DNA from: a virus
Reading direction: 5' to 3' (one strand)
DNA length: 64,000 bases
Virus record (IMG/VR): IMGVR_UViG_3300042302_000730
Location: 1-64,000 of that record
Positions 1-7,751 of the stretch are shown in pieces (position 1 is the first letter of the stretch; every line of letters begins with the position of its first letter). A model generated the notes under the pieces. That model did no database searches. It was given only the letters and a program-made list of their open reading frames with translations, and was not told where the DNA came from. The position numbers and the translations under genes were made by a program.

Positions 1-1059
1 ACTCAATGGATTCCAACAGATGAGTCTGCTGCTAATTTAGTTCCAGACGCCCACATTGAAGGTAAGTTCCATGCTCCAGTGATGACAACTGCAGACCTGG
101 CCTTGAAGTTTGATCCAGAGTACGAAAAGATTTCACGAAGATTCCTTGAAGACTTTGACTACTTCTCAGATCAGTTTGCTCGTGCATGGTTTAAGTTAAC
201 ACATAGAGATATGGGTCCAATTGCAAGATATCTTGGTAAAGAGGCTCCTACAGAAGAACTTATTTGGCAAGATCCAGTTGGCAATGTAACTAGAGATAGT
301 TTGACACAAGAAGATATAGATGCAATTAAAGAAAAGATTATGGCATCTGGTCTATCTGTTTATGATTTGACAACTACTGCTTGGGCATCTGCCTCTACAT
401 TCCGCAAGACAGACAAGCGTGGTGGTGCTAATGGTGCTCGTGTAGTTCTTGCTCCTCAAAATACATGGGAAGTAAATGATCACGATGCTATTGGAAGAGT
501 AGTATCTGTTCTTAATGAAATTAAGAATGATTTCAATGTATCTCTTGCAGACCTTATTGTGTTTGCTGGATTAGTTGGAGTTCAGGTCGCTGCCGATAAT
601 AGCGGAACTGGAGTGGTCATTTCTGCTAAGTTTAGTCGTGGTGATGCAACTCAAGAGCAAACGGATGTTGAATCATTTACAGTGCTTGAACCAAAGTTTG
701 ATGCTTTCCGCAACTACATTCATCCAAGTATTACTGCTCCTGCAGAAGTTATGCTGGTAGAAAAGGCTAACCTGTTGGGTCTAACCCCAGTAGAAATGGT
801 TCTTCTCCTATCCGGAATGAGAATGCTAACTGATGGAAAGTTGGATAACAGTTATCTAGTTAAACTACTCTCATACACAAATGCAGATCAGGCAGGAGAC
901 ACACCTCGTGTAGACCTTATCCTTGCATCTAATTCAGAACTTAGAGCAATTGCAGAAGTGTATGCGTCAGATGATGCTAAGGAAAAGTTTGTTCATGATT
1001 TTGTTTCAGCATGGACAAAGGTAATGAATGCTGATCTATCTATTAAGGAGAATAAGTAA
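1..1059 (+). CDS. katG: catalase-peroxidase KatG, C-terminal part (5' end outside window)
   Basis: The reading frame is open from base 1, so the gene is cut by the window edge; about 352 residues of a family that is usually about 740 long are present. The visible part begins in the linker before the C-terminal peroxidase-like domain and carries family signatures: ADLALKFDPEYEKISRRF, AWFKLTHRDMGP, DATQEQTDVESF, and a C-terminus AWTKVMNADL. Family role: haem enzyme that destroys hydrogen peroxide. The haem-binding N-terminal domain and the Met-Tyr-Trp adduct cannot be checked here. An ATG at 79 is internal to the domain and not the start. It is followed after 0 bp by a small membrane-protein gene. 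A phage-borne katG is unusual; the alternative, a host flank of a prophage, is less likely because the following sequence is phage-like. Confidence 0.93.
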   Translation, partial: TQWIPTDESAANLVPDAHIEGKFHAPVMTTADLALKFDPEYEKISRRFLEDFDYFSDQFARAWFKLTHRDMGPIARYLGKEAPTEELIWQDPVGNVTRDSLTQEDIDAIKEKIMASGLSVYDLTTTAWASASTFRKTDKRGGANGARVVLAPQNTWEVNDHDAIGRVVSVLNEIKNDFNVSLADLIVFAGLVGVQVAADNSGTGVVISAKFSRGDATQEQTDVESFTVLEPKFDAFRNYIHPSITAPAEVMLVEKANLLGLTPVEMVLLLSGMRMLTDGKLDNSYLVKLLSYTNADQAGDTPRVDLILASNSELRAIAEVYASDDAKEKFVHDFVSAWTKVMNADLSIKENK

Positions 1060-1194
1060 ATGAGAAATGCAATGTTTTATTTAGCACATTCAGCAGCAAT
1101 TGTTGGATTGATGATTGGCTCTTATGCTTACGGATTTAAGCAGGCCAAAAATAATTTAACAGAAAAAATATTTAGTTTTACAAAACGCAAGTAA
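1060..1194 (+). CDS. small single-pass membrane protein
   Basis: 44 residues. The ATG directly follows the katG stop, with AAGGAG at 1045-1050 as ribosome binding site. Residues 5-25 are hydrophobic (a likely membrane helix) and the tail is basic (ending TKRK). Co-transcribed with katG by position. I do not recognise the family. Confidence 0.65.
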   Translation: MRNAMFYLAHSAAIVGLMIGSYAYGFKQAKNNLTEKIFSFTKRK

Positions 1195-1218
1195 TAAAAA
1201 TTATACTTAGTTTACTTA

Positions 1219-1289
1219 GCGACTATTGCATAGTGGTAGTGCGTAACCTTGCCAAGGTTAATGTGCGAGTTCGATTCTCGCTAGTCGCT
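1219..1289 (+). tRNA. tRNA-Gly(GCC)
   Basis: Cloverleaf seen by eye: acceptor GCGACTA pairs with TAGTCGC, D-arm GCA/TGC, anticodon arm AACC-TTGCCAA-GGTT with anticodon GCC, T-arm GCGAG-TTCGATT-CTCGC. The CCA end is not encoded (CTC follows). Confidence 0.93.
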
Positions 1290-1297
1290 CTAGTTTA

Positions 1298-2005
1298 TTA
1301 ATGAATTGAAGCAAAATCTGCAAGACTATATTCGGGATTTTCTAAACTGCTTGGAGTAGAAAAAGCAGATTCAAGTATTGTATTCTTTAACTTAAGAAAA
1401 GAATTATCGTCAACAGAGACAAAATAAGCATTTTTATCTAATTGTATTTTTTTTGTAGAGTTATAAATTTTTACATCTTTTATTTGTTCTCCACCAATTT
1501 TGGCAAAATTACCATAAGCCGATCTTGGGAAATAAGCAATATTTAAAGATTCTCTAAGTTTATTTTTATTCATAACCATCGGTACATGAATGTCATAATC
1601 GATTGGGTCTTTTATTCCGCTCATAACTAACTGTTTGTGTGTCAATTCTAATAAACGAATATAGACTGAAGCCATGCCCAATTCTTTATACTGTTTTATT
1701 TTATTAGAAAGAAGCCCCCCATGAAAATTTGGGACACTTTCCATTGTTTTTAAAGCAAAAAAATCATCATTCATTAAAACAAAGTCATCAGATATTTCTG
1801 GATGCTCCGACGCAACTTTAATGCAATTTCTAATATTATCAAATTTTTTAGCAGTATCTTCTATATATATAAAATCACCGATATACCACACTGGTCGATA
1901 TCCTAAAACCCAGACTCTTCCTTTAGGCATATTTTTTTCAATTGACCTTAAAGAATATTTTAATTCTTCATTTTCACCAGCACGAGCAATATAAACATAA
2001 TCCAT
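1298..2005 (-). CDS. Stealth-like / capsule-type glycosyl(phospho)transferase
   Basis: 235 residues. The N-terminus DYVYIARAGENEELKYSLRS and the later SDDFVLMNDDFFAL resemble the CR1 and CR2 regions of Stealth-type sugar-phosphate transferases, a family also seen in actinophages. Expected role: transfer of a sugar or sugar phosphate to a surface glycan. The start is supported by a TATAAT (2012-2017 on this strand) exactly 6 nt before the ATG, which predicts a leaderless mRNA. It is divergent from a GT4 gene. The precise substrate cannot be told. Confidence 0.7.
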   Translation of the reverse strand: MDYVYIARAGENEELKYSLRSIEKNMPKGRVWVLGYRPVWYIGDFIYIEDTAKKFDNIRNCIKVASEHPEISDDFVLMNDDFFALKTMESVPNFHGGLLSNKIKQYKELGMASVYIRLLELTHKQLVMSGIKDPIDYDIHVPMVMNKNKLRESLNIAYFPRSAYGNFAKIGGEQIKDVKIYNSTKKIQLDKNAYFVSVDDNSFLKLKNTILESAFSTPSSLENPEYSLADFASIH

Positions 2006-2011
2006 TTTAAA

Positions 2012-2031
2012 ATTATAGCATGGTGTATAAT
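2012..2031. promoter_or_regulatory. back-to-back leaderless promoters
   Basis: A minus-strand TATAAT at 2012-2017 lies 6 nt from the ATG at 2005, and a plus-strand TATAAT at 2026-2031 lies 7 nt from the ATG at 2039. The two promoters interlock in 33 bp, so their polymerases should exclude each other. Confidence 0.75.
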
Positions 2032-2038
2032 TAACAAG

Positions 2039-3955
2039 ATGGCAAAAATCCTAGTTATAAGCGCAAATCTTCCAGATTGGTCCAAAAATAGTGGTGGCAA
2101 AGAAAGGACCTTGACACTAGTTGAAGCGCTATCAGAGCATGAAGTAACATTTTTATCTTTTAATTGGGATAATGAACTAATTAATAAAAAAATTAATAAA
2201 AATTTACACCACTTTCAGCCACAAATAGGGCACACTCTTTATAAACGTCGGCAAAGATTAGTTAATGATTTTGCAAAACTTAATCATGATACAGTTTTTG
2301 AAATTTTAAAAGATGATTTAGAAATCTTTACTTCAACAGCAAAAGAATTATCAAAAAGTTGTGATCTTATAATCGTTGATCACTATTCTGTTTCTCCCCT
2401 TCTTCAAAATATTAAAAATGTTCCGATTATTTATAATTCTCACAATGCAGAATTTGAGTTGGGGAAACAGGTTCATGGCGAAAGCAAAGAACTAATGGAC
2501 TTAGTTGAAAAAATGGAAACTCGCATTTTAAAACAAGCACAAGAAATTACATATTGCTCTTCCGCAGATTTTGTAAAAATAAAGAATCACTACGGACAAA
2601 GTATTCGTGGAAAATATATTCCAAATGGAACAATAGTCCAGGATAAAATAAATTATGAAAATAGACTTAGGTCTAGGGATATTATTTTTGTTGGTAGTGG
2701 CCATCCACCAAATAAAGCAGCAGCAAAAAAAGTTGTTGCATTTGCTCAGTCCATGCCAGAATTTAATTTTATTATTATAGGGGGGTGCGGTAGTGGCATT
2801 AAATCTCCAAACATTCCTAGCAATGTTCAAATTGTTGGTCATGTAAATGATGAATTATTAGATAAATATTTTAGAACATCTTTTGCTTTTATTAATCCTA
2901 TGCTTAATGGTTCTGGAACACATTTAAAAATGATGAAAGCCCTAGGGTATGCAATTCCAATAATCACATCAACCATCGGTGCACGAGGTTTTTCTGACCA
3001 AGAAATAGAAGAAGCAATGTTGATTGCAGACGATGAGGACGGTTTTTATGAAAAAGTTAAAATGCTTAAAAATAAAGAAGTTTATAAAAATTTATGTGAA
3101 AACGCATACAGGCACTCACAAACTTACAATTGGGATAAAATAAAAAAAGACTATGCAAATTTTATTAATGATTGCGTAAATAAATATGTTGAAAACAAAA
3201 AAGAAAGTGCTAGTCTTAAAAAAGAAAAAGAAAAAATTCTAATATGTTCTATTGTTAGAAATGACGAACATTTCTATTTAGACTATTATAAGAAAATTAA
3301 AGCAATGGTAGATTTTTTTCCAGAATACGAGTTTTATTTGTCTTTATATGAGAATGACTCAGTAGATGCGACAAGCAGTTTAATGCTCAAGCAAGACTAT
3401 TCAATGTTTAATGGTGTGTCAATTATTTCTGAAAAAATTAATACACGGTTTTATGGTTCTTCAAAAGATGAGGATAGAGTAAAAAACCTATCACTGGCAA
3501 GGAACAAAGCCTTAACAGCAAACAACTTTTTAAATAGTGTTAATTATGTTTTAATGATAGATGTAGATGTAGATTTTAAAATGTCCGATGTTGAAAAAAT
3601 ATTAAATTTTAAAGACCTAGAGCCTAATTTTGATATTGTTGCAGCAGCAACCAAAAGAAGAAAAGTCCTGTATGATCAGTGGGCAACAAGAGAAGGGCCC
3701 AGGTATGACCCAGCAATTCAAGAGTTGTTTGAGCAATACAAAAAAGAAAAATATACAAAATATTATTCTGTTTCTAGTGGGTTTTGTTTATACCAAGCCC
3801 AACCATTTAGAGATGGGGCTAGGTATGGCTATATAAATAAAGAAACTGGTGAGCCAGATTGTGAAATGGTAGTTATTTGTCAAGAATTTCAAGAAAGAGG
3901 GCATAAGAGTATATACATGGCTAATCAAGCAGAAATGACACATAATCATAATTAG
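2039..3955 (+). CDS. two-domain glycosyltransferase: GT4 fused to GT69/CAP59-like domain
   Basis: 638 residues. Residues 1-385 are a GT-B fold family 4 enzyme: SGGKERTLTL near the N-terminus, IYNSHNAEFE, a nucleotide-sugar region GSGHPPNKAAA, and the HLKMMKALGYAIPIITS segment typical of the C-terminal Rossmann half. After a charged linker, residues about 398-638 form a GT-A-like domain: ICSIVRNDEHFYLDYY, ENDSVDAT, LARNKAL and the metal motif DVDV, resembling the CAP59/GT69 mannosyltransferases. The fusion suggests two consecutive sugar transfers. Leaderless promoter at 2026-2031. Confidence 0.8.
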   Translation: MAKILVISANLPDWSKNSGGKERTLTLVEALSEHEVTFLSFNWDNELINKKINKNLHHFQPQIGHTLYKRRQRLVNDFAKLNHDTVFEILKDDLEIFTSTAKELSKSCDLIIVDHYSVSPLLQNIKNVPIIYNSHNAEFELGKQVHGESKELMDLVEKMETRILKQAQEITYCSSADFVKIKNHYGQSIRGKYIPNGTIVQDKINYENRLRSRDIIFVGSGHPPNKAAAKKVVAFAQSMPEFNFIIIGGCGSGIKSPNIPSNVQIVGHVNDELLDKYFRTSFAFINPMLNGSGTHLKMMKALGYAIPIITSTIGARGFSDQEIEEAMLIADDEDGFYEKVKMLKNKEVYKNLCENAYRHSQTYNWDKIKKDYANFINDCVNKYVENKKESASLKKEKEKILICSIVRNDEHFYLDYYKKIKAMVDFFPEYEFYLSLYENDSVDATSSLMLKQDYSMFNGVSIISEKINTRFYGSSKDEDRVKNLSLARNKALTANNFLNSVNYVLMIDVDVDFKMSDVEKILNFKDLEPNFDIVAAATKRRKVLYDQWATREGPRYDPAIQELFEQYKKEKYTKYYSVSSGFCLYQAQPFRDGARYGYINKETGEPDCEMVVICQEFQERGHKSIYMANQAEMTHNHN

Positions 3956-3999
3956 TTTGATATAATATAAAGAAGTGCAAGTCTACTAGAATAGGAGGA

Positions 4000-4113
4000 A
4001 TGATGCGTATTAAAATTATTAAGTTTGTTGTAAAGGCTCTTGGATACCAGTGGTCTGGGGATGATCTAAAGTTACCAGTCTGGTATGTAAAAGAAAAAAA
4101 GAAGGTAAAGTAA
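4000..4113 (+). CDS. small basic protein, unknown
   Basis: 37 residues starting MMRIKIIKF and ending KEKKKVK. A strong AGGAGG lies at 3993-3998 and the stop overlaps the next start (TAATG), so it is coupled to the nuclease gene. No known domain. Confidence 0.6.
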   Translation: MMRIKIIKFVVKALGYQWSGDDLKLPVWYVKEKKKVK

Positions 4114-4520
4114 TGTTTGAGTATTATGTTAAAAAAGTAAATAAAGTTGTAGATGGGGATACAATTGATGTAGATATAGATTTAGGGTTTGATATATCTT
4201 TTAGTTCAAGGGTAAGACTTGCGGGCATAGATACTCCAGAATCTCGTACGACAGATAAAATGGAAAAGGCTTTAGGCCTTGAGGCAAAGGCATTTTTAAA
4301 ACATGAAATTGAGGCAGCCAAAACTGTGGTAATTAAAACAGAAAAAATGGATTCATCAGAAAAATATGGAAGAATTTTAGGATGGGTTTTCTTGGACGGA
4401 TCGGATAAATCTATTAATCAAAAGATGATTGATGTAGGTCATGCCTGGGGATATCTGGGCGAAACAAAAATTAAAGATTTTGAAGCACTTTCTAAAGCAA
4501 GAAAAATCTCTAAAATTTAA
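4113..4520 (+). CDS. thermonuclease (SNase-like)
   Basis: 135 residues. The staphylococcal-nuclease motifs fall at almost the same numbering: VVDGDTI (14-18), D21, R35, the GIDTPE motif with D40, T41 and E43, and R87 in KYGRILG. All catalytic and Ca2+-binding positions are present, so it should be an active, Ca2+-dependent sugar-non-specific endonuclease. There is no signal peptide, so it would act in the cell, for instance in host DNA breakdown. Overlaps the preceding gene by 1 bp. Confidence 0.9.
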   Translation: MFEYYVKKVNKVVDGDTIDVDIDLGFDISFSSRVRLAGIDTPESRTTDKMEKALGLEAKAFLKHEIEAAKTVVIKTEKMDSSEKYGRILGWVFLDGSDKSINQKMIDVGHAWGYLGETKIKDFEALSKARKISKI

Positions 4521-4530
4521 TTATAAAATT

Positions 4531-4559
4531 TTTACCCTTTAAGACAAATATGCTATAAT
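4531..4559 (+). promoter_or_regulatory. sigma-70-type promoter of hsp20
   Basis: TTTACC at 4531-4536, 17 bp spacer, extended -10 TGCTATAAT at 4551-4559. Unlike most genes here it makes a leader of about 50 nt. Confidence 0.75.
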
Positions 4560-4564
4560 AGACA

Positions 4565-4589
4565 TGTACCTGCTCAAATGAGGGGTACA
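4565..4589 (+). promoter_or_regulatory. hairpin in the hsp20 5' leader
   Basis: TGTACC (4565-4570) pairs with GGTACA (4584-4589), with an inner CTCA/TGAG pairing. It would be the first element of the mRNA, just upstream of the AAGGAG site. It may stabilise the mRNA or act as a temperature-sensitive element; it does not itself cover the ribosome binding site. Confidence 0.5.
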
Positions 4590-4616
4590 ACTAACTTGCT
4601 TAAAAAGGAGAAAAAA

Positions 4617-5033
4617 ATGGTAAGTACGTTCGCTATGGATCTTTTTAAAGATCCTTTTTTTATTGGCTTCAATCGTGAATTGGAGCGTTTTGGCAATCTA
4701 CATAAGGTAAATAGTCAATCATACCCACCTTATGATCTTTTAAAACTAGACGAAGATAATTATATTTTATCTTTAGCGGTTGCTGGTTTTTCTAAAGATA
4801 ACATTAATATCTCTATTGATAATGATTCGCTTATTATTAAAGGAGAACTGGTAGAGGTTACTGATGCCGAAGTCATTCATAAGGGGATTGCTGGTCGTAA
4901 ATTTACCCGCACATTTGCTCTTGGTGAATATATGGAAGTAACTGGGGCAAAACTTGAAGATGGTTTGTTAACTATTAATGTTACCCGCCTTGTTCCAGAA
5001 GAAAAAAAACCAAAAACAATCAAAGTAAAATAA
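4617..5033 (+). CDS. small heat shock protein Hsp20
   Basis: 138 residues from the ATG at 4617, chosen because AAGGAG (4605-4610) lies 6 nt upstream; an ATG at 4578 in the same frame has no ribosome site. Alpha-crystallin domain from about residue 35: YDLLKLDEDNYILSLAVAGF, INISIDNDSLIIKGE, GIAGRKFTRTFALGEYMEV, and the A-x-x-x-x-G-L-L motif (AKLEDGLLTINV), followed by the C-terminal KPKTIKV that resembles the I-x-I tail. Role: ATP-independent holdase chaperone. Hsp20 genes are known in some cyanophages; here it might assist virion assembly. Confidence 0.93.
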   Translation: MVSTFAMDLFKDPFFIGFNRELERFGNLHKVNSQSYPPYDLLKLDEDNYILSLAVAGFSKDNINISIDNDSLIIKGELVEVTDAEVIHKGIAGRKFTRTFALGEYMEVTGAKLEDGLLTINVTRLVPEEKKPKTIKVK

Positions 5034-5070
5034 TATAATATAATATAACTCTGCATCCTCTCATCAGGAA

Positions 5071-5099
5071 GTCGCAGATATGTCGGGGGAGACAGCGAC
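5071..5099 (+). ncRNA. candidate structured RNA after hsp20
   Basis: GTCGC (5071-5075) pairs with GCGAC (5095-5099) and an inner TGTC (5081-5084) pairs with GACA (5091-5094) around a GGGGGA loop. Repeated TATAAT units (5034-5048) lie just upstream. The 5034-5178 interval has no convincing gene, so this may be a short RNA or 3' UTR structure. Confidence 0.35.
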
Positions 5100-5117
5100 A
5101 AAAAATAACTGGATACA

Positions 5118-5142
5118 CCTGAGCATGTGTATAAAGTGCTCA
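5118..5142 (+). repeat. conserved 3'-UTR stem-loop, copy 1
   Basis: Stem TGAGCA (5120-5125) and TGCTCA (5137-5142) with an 11-nt loop TGTGTATAAAG, preceded by CC. It lies 85 nt past the hsp20 stop and is the plus-strand member of a five-copy family; the others follow minus-strand genes at 25-28 kb. Confidence 0.7.
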
Positions 5143-5143
5143 C

Positions 5144-5172
5144 TTGCTATTCCCGCCGATTTTTGGTATCCT
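5144..5172 (+). promoter_or_regulatory. leaderless promoter
   Basis: TTGCTA (5144-5149), 17 bp, TATCCT (5167-5172), then 6 nt to the ATG at 5179. Confidence 0.6.
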
Positions 5173-5178
5173 TAGTAT

Positions 5179-5334
5179 ATGAAGCCTTTATCAGATAGAC
5201 AAGCAGACAACCGATTTTGGAAAATGATCCAAAACAACTGTGACCATGATTTTAAATGGTCATTGCAGTGTGGGGAAGTGGCATGTGATAAATGCTATAC
5301 CTTTTATGAAAAGTGGATACAAAACAATGGCTAA
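5179..5334 (+). CDS. small Cys-rich protein, possible zinc binder
   Basis: 51 residues beginning MKPLSDRQAD. Cysteines in C-D-H, then C-G-E-V-A-C-D-K-C, which could bind zinc. The start is set by the promoter 6 nt upstream. Overlaps the next gene by 8 bp. Confidence 0.6.
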   Translation: MKPLSDRQADNRFWKMIQNNCDHDFKWSLQCGEVACDKCYTFYEKWIQNNG

Positions 5335-5500
5335 AAAGAAAAGCAGTTTATTGTCTTCTGGTAAAACTGGTACTTCAACTGGGTCTATGGAGTATAGCAA
5401 GGCATACTCTAAGAAAAGATATAAGCGGATGATGAAGGAAGAAAAAATGTGGCAATCACTTAATGGTCCAATTACTGTTAGGAAAATAGATAATGCATGA
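5327..5500 (+). CDS. small basic protein, unknown
   Basis: 57 residues from the ATG at 5327 (MAKKKSSLL); an upstream in-frame ATG at 5240 lies inside the previous gene and is not needed. Rich in Lys, Ser and Tyr (SKAYSKKRYKRMM). It overlaps both neighbours, as expected in a tight operon. Confidence 0.6.
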   Translation: MAKKKSSLLSSGKTGTSTGSMEYSKAYSKKRYKRMMKEEKMWQSLNGPITVRKIDNA

Positions 5501-5654
5501 ACTAATGGATACAAACCTTACTTGGGATGATGGGGATATATGGAAGGGTTGGACATATAATCCTACTGCTAATAGATACTACTTTGATGATATTGGGGAT
5601 GAGTCTTTAGGTACCCTTTGGAATAGTGAATTCTTAATGCAAGCGTACATCTGA
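5493..5654 (+). CDS. small acidic/aromatic protein, unknown
   Basis: 53 residues beginning MHELMDTNLTWDDG; a second start at 5505 is possible. Many Trp, Tyr and Asp. It overlaps the previous stop by 8 bp. No family recognised. Confidence 0.5.
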   Translation: MHELMDTNLTWDDGDIWKGWTYNPTANRYYFDDIGDESLGTLWNSEFLMQAYI

Positions 5655-5684
5655 TATACTTAATTATTGATTCGGAGGGCAATT

Positions 5685-6266
5685 TTGAAATCTGCAATAA
5701 TAAAAAATATTTTTTCTGATAAAGAGATAGCAGAAATAAAAGTTATTAAAGATAGCATAAAAAGTGTTAGCGTTAGTAAAAGATGGCCTGGCAGAGAAGT
5801 AAAACCACTGCCAACTCTTGACTTATTACCAGAAAAAATATTGCAGACTTTAACAGACATAGCCATTTCTAATTATAAAAAACCTTTAAAAATTTATGCT
5901 GTTGCATTTGGAAAATATAGTAAAGAGTTTGGTGTTCCAAAATTGGGTCCACACTTGGACGAGGTTCCTTCGCAGTTTACCCTAGATTATCAGTTAGACG
6001 GGAACATTTCTTGGCCTTTAAGTATAGAAGGAAAAGAGTATGTTTTAAAAAATAACGAAGCGCTGGTGTTTGAAGGTGAAAATGTATTACATTGGCGCCC
6101 TAAAAGAGTATTTAATGATGGAGAATTTTTAGAATTGATGTGGTTTCAATTTAGAGAAGATGATCATTGGTCATACTCCCATGAATTAAGACCAGACTAT
6201 TCTGATTTTAAAAAAAAATTATTTAAAAAGCAAAGTGAGTGGAAAGGGGAATACGATGCAACATGA
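5685..6266 (+). CDS. 2OG-Fe(II) oxygenase, HWR subfamily
   Basis: 193 residues from a TTG at 5685, supported by GGAGGG at 5674-5679; a TTG at 5667 sits 6 nt after a TATACT (5655-5660) and is an alternative. The double-stranded beta-helix core shows PHLDEV (iron H-x-D), FEGENVLHWRP (distal His) and the shared DHWS. It is clearly related to the genes at 7752 and 33792: all have P-H-x-D, V-E-G, F-x-G and V/L-HWR. Such enzymes hydroxylate protein, nucleic acid or small molecules using 2-oxoglutarate and O2; the substrate is unknown. Confidence 0.72.
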   Translation: MKSAIIKNIFSDKEIAEIKVIKDSIKSVSVSKRWPGREVKPLPTLDLLPEKILQTLTDIAISNYKKPLKIYAVAFGKYSKEFGVPKLGPHLDEVPSQFTLDYQLDGNISWPLSIEGKEYVLKNNEALVFEGENVLHWRPKRVFNDGEFLELMWFQFREDDHWSYSHELRPDYSDFKKKLFKKQSEWKGEYDAT

Positions 6267-6897
6267 AATTAAGGCTGCTGGAATGGTATATTATAAAAAT
6301 GCTATAGAAAATACCGAAGAAGTAATTAGTTCTATTGAGTATATGCAAAATCAACTTGAAAAGGGTGTTTCAAGCGCTGCTATGCCATGGCATGAGTGGA
6401 ATGGGTCTAATCCAGAAATAGAAAAATTTTGCATAAGGCACTTTATAACCGAGCCTAAAAATGTACCTAAACTAGATCCCCTTTATTCTCATATCTCTTT
6501 TGTTTATGATAAAATTTTTGGTGGTATTGAAAAGGCATATACTCATTACTCAAAAGAGTTATACCCTCATGCATCTCAAAATATTAAGTCAACAGAAGGT
6601 CTGTTGAGTGTTTTAAAATATGGAACTACGGGATATTTGCCAGAACATCAAGATCAAGGTGTTAGTAGTAGAGTTTTGTCTACAGTTGCCTATTTAAATG
6701 ACAGTTATGTTGGTGGAGAAATTTATTTTCCACAAATAGATGTTGAAATTAAACCAGAGGCTGGAAGCATTATATTTTTCCCATCAAATTTTGTTTTTAC
6801 TCACACGGTAAAACCTATTGAAAAAGGTTTTAGGTATGCAATACCTCAGTGGTATCATAGTTTAAAAAAACCACGGATGTCGACTGGAGAAGTGTAA
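6256..6897 (+). CDS. prolyl-4-hydroxylase-like 2OG-Fe(II) oxygenase
   Basis: 213 residues from the ATG at 6256 (AAGGGGA at 6244-6250). P4Hc fold signatures: HQD (iron), the YVGGEIYFPQ strand, PEAGSIIFFPSNFVFTHTV with the distal His, and FRYAIPQWY with the Arg that would bind 2-oxoglutarate. The active site is intact. It overlaps the preceding oxygenase gene, so the two are translated together. Substrate unknown; a virion protein is my inference. Confidence 0.87.
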   Translation: MQHEIKAAGMVYYKNAIENTEEVISSIEYMQNQLEKGVSSAAMPWHEWNGSNPEIEKFCIRHFITEPKNVPKLDPLYSHISFVYDKIFGGIEKAYTHYSKELYPHASQNIKSTEGLLSVLKYGTTGYLPEHQDQGVSSRVLSTVAYLNDSYVGGEIYFPQIDVEIKPEAGSIIFFPSNFVFTHTVKPIEKGFRYAIPQWYHSLKKPRMSTGEV

Positions 6898-7079
6898 TGC
6901 CTGCTTATGAATATGATTGCATGCCGTGTGGAGAAAGATATGTAAAAGTTCGGGCAATGTCAGAAACAGATCCAGGATATAAATGTGATAAATGCAACCA
7001 ATCTCTTGTTCGTGTTTACTCTAGTATTGGAGTAACATTTAACGGGAATGGATTTTATAGAACAGACAACAGAAAATAA
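6897..7079 (+). CDS. FmdB-type zinc ribbon protein
   Basis: 60 residues. MPAYEYDCMPCGERY followed by CDKCNQSLVRVYSS matches the CxxC-CxxC-SSSS/FmdB putative regulator family. One base overlap with the previous stop. Confidence 0.85.
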   Translation: MPAYEYDCMPCGERYVKVRAMSETDPGYKCDKCNQSLVRVYSSIGVTFNGNGFYRTDNRK

Positions 7080-7083
7080 TTGC

Positions 7084-7112
7084 TTGACAATGTTTTAATA
7101 CTATAGTATAAT
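7084..7112 (+). promoter_or_regulatory. perfect consensus leaderless promoter
   Basis: TTGACA (7084-7089), 17 bp, TATAAT (7107-7112), then 6 nt to the ATG at 7119. Confidence 0.9.
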
Positions 7113-7118
7113 TAACGT

Positions 7119-7373
7119 ATGGACTCTTTAACTTTAAATACAAATTCTGAGGCAGAACTTAATTCTACGCATAGGTGTGACCAGTGTGGGGCAAGAGCGT
7201 TAGTTCTAGTAAAAGGAAAAGTTGCAGACTTAATGTTTTGCTCCCATCATTATAATAAGATCATGGATAATGCTATTGGTTATGATAAAATGATGAAATT
7301 TGCTATTGAAATTTTAGACAAAAGGTATGTGCTTGAGACAAAAGAAGATTTAGAAGAAGCAATAAAAAGATAA
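7119..7373 (+). CDS. DUF7455-like zinc protein
   Basis: 84 residues. The core RCDQCGARALVLVKGKVADLMFCSHHYNK has the CxxC...CxHH zinc layout of a small protein family common in actinobacteria (DUF7455-like, from memory). It is transcribed from a perfect promoter as a leaderless mRNA. Function unknown; it supports an actinobacterial host. Confidence 0.75.
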   Translation: MDSLTLNTNSEAELNSTHRCDQCGARALVLVKGKVADLMFCSHHYNKIMDNAIGYDKMMKFAIEILDKRYVLETKEDLEEAIKR

Positions 7374-7714
7374 TGAACAAAAACAATGATGAGATTGTCA
7401 AAGAAATGATAGAGGCTGGAGCGCTTGAACTTGAAGGAATAGATGCAGAAAGTGGAGAATTTTTATATAAAATTACAGATAAAATGAAAGATATAAATAA
7501 AGCCCTTTATGACGAACACTTAAATATGATTTATGCAGACACAATGTATTTTTGGGAAAGAGGATTTTTAGATATTAGTGATTTTAGTAGTTCAAACCCA
7601 ATGATTTCTCTTACCTCTAAGGCTTTTGATGTCCAAGCCATATCGGAATTATCGCTAGAAAAAGCAGAACTTTTTATTAAAATAAGAAATGCTTTAAAAA
7701 AAAGTAAAAGATAA
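7373..7714 (+). CDS. hypothetical acidic protein
   Basis: 113 residues, mostly helical by composition, no known motif. It overlaps the previous stop by one base (TAATG), so it is translationally coupled. Confidence 0.7.
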   Translation: MNKNNDEIVKEMIEAGALELEGIDAESGEFLYKITDKMKDINKALYDEHLNMIYADTMYFWERGFLDISDFSSSNPMISLTSKAFDVQAISELSLEKAELFIKIRNALKKSKR

Positions 7715-7751
7715 TACAGTATTAATGTGTTTATTTTAAAAAGAAACAATT

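Noticed and set aside
575-760. Overlapping frame within katG
   Set aside because: Out-of-frame shadow of a strongly conserved protein.
5080-5175. 31-codon frame starting MSGETATKNNW
   Set aside because: No ribosome site or promoter spacing; it lies inside the structured RNA and stem-loop.
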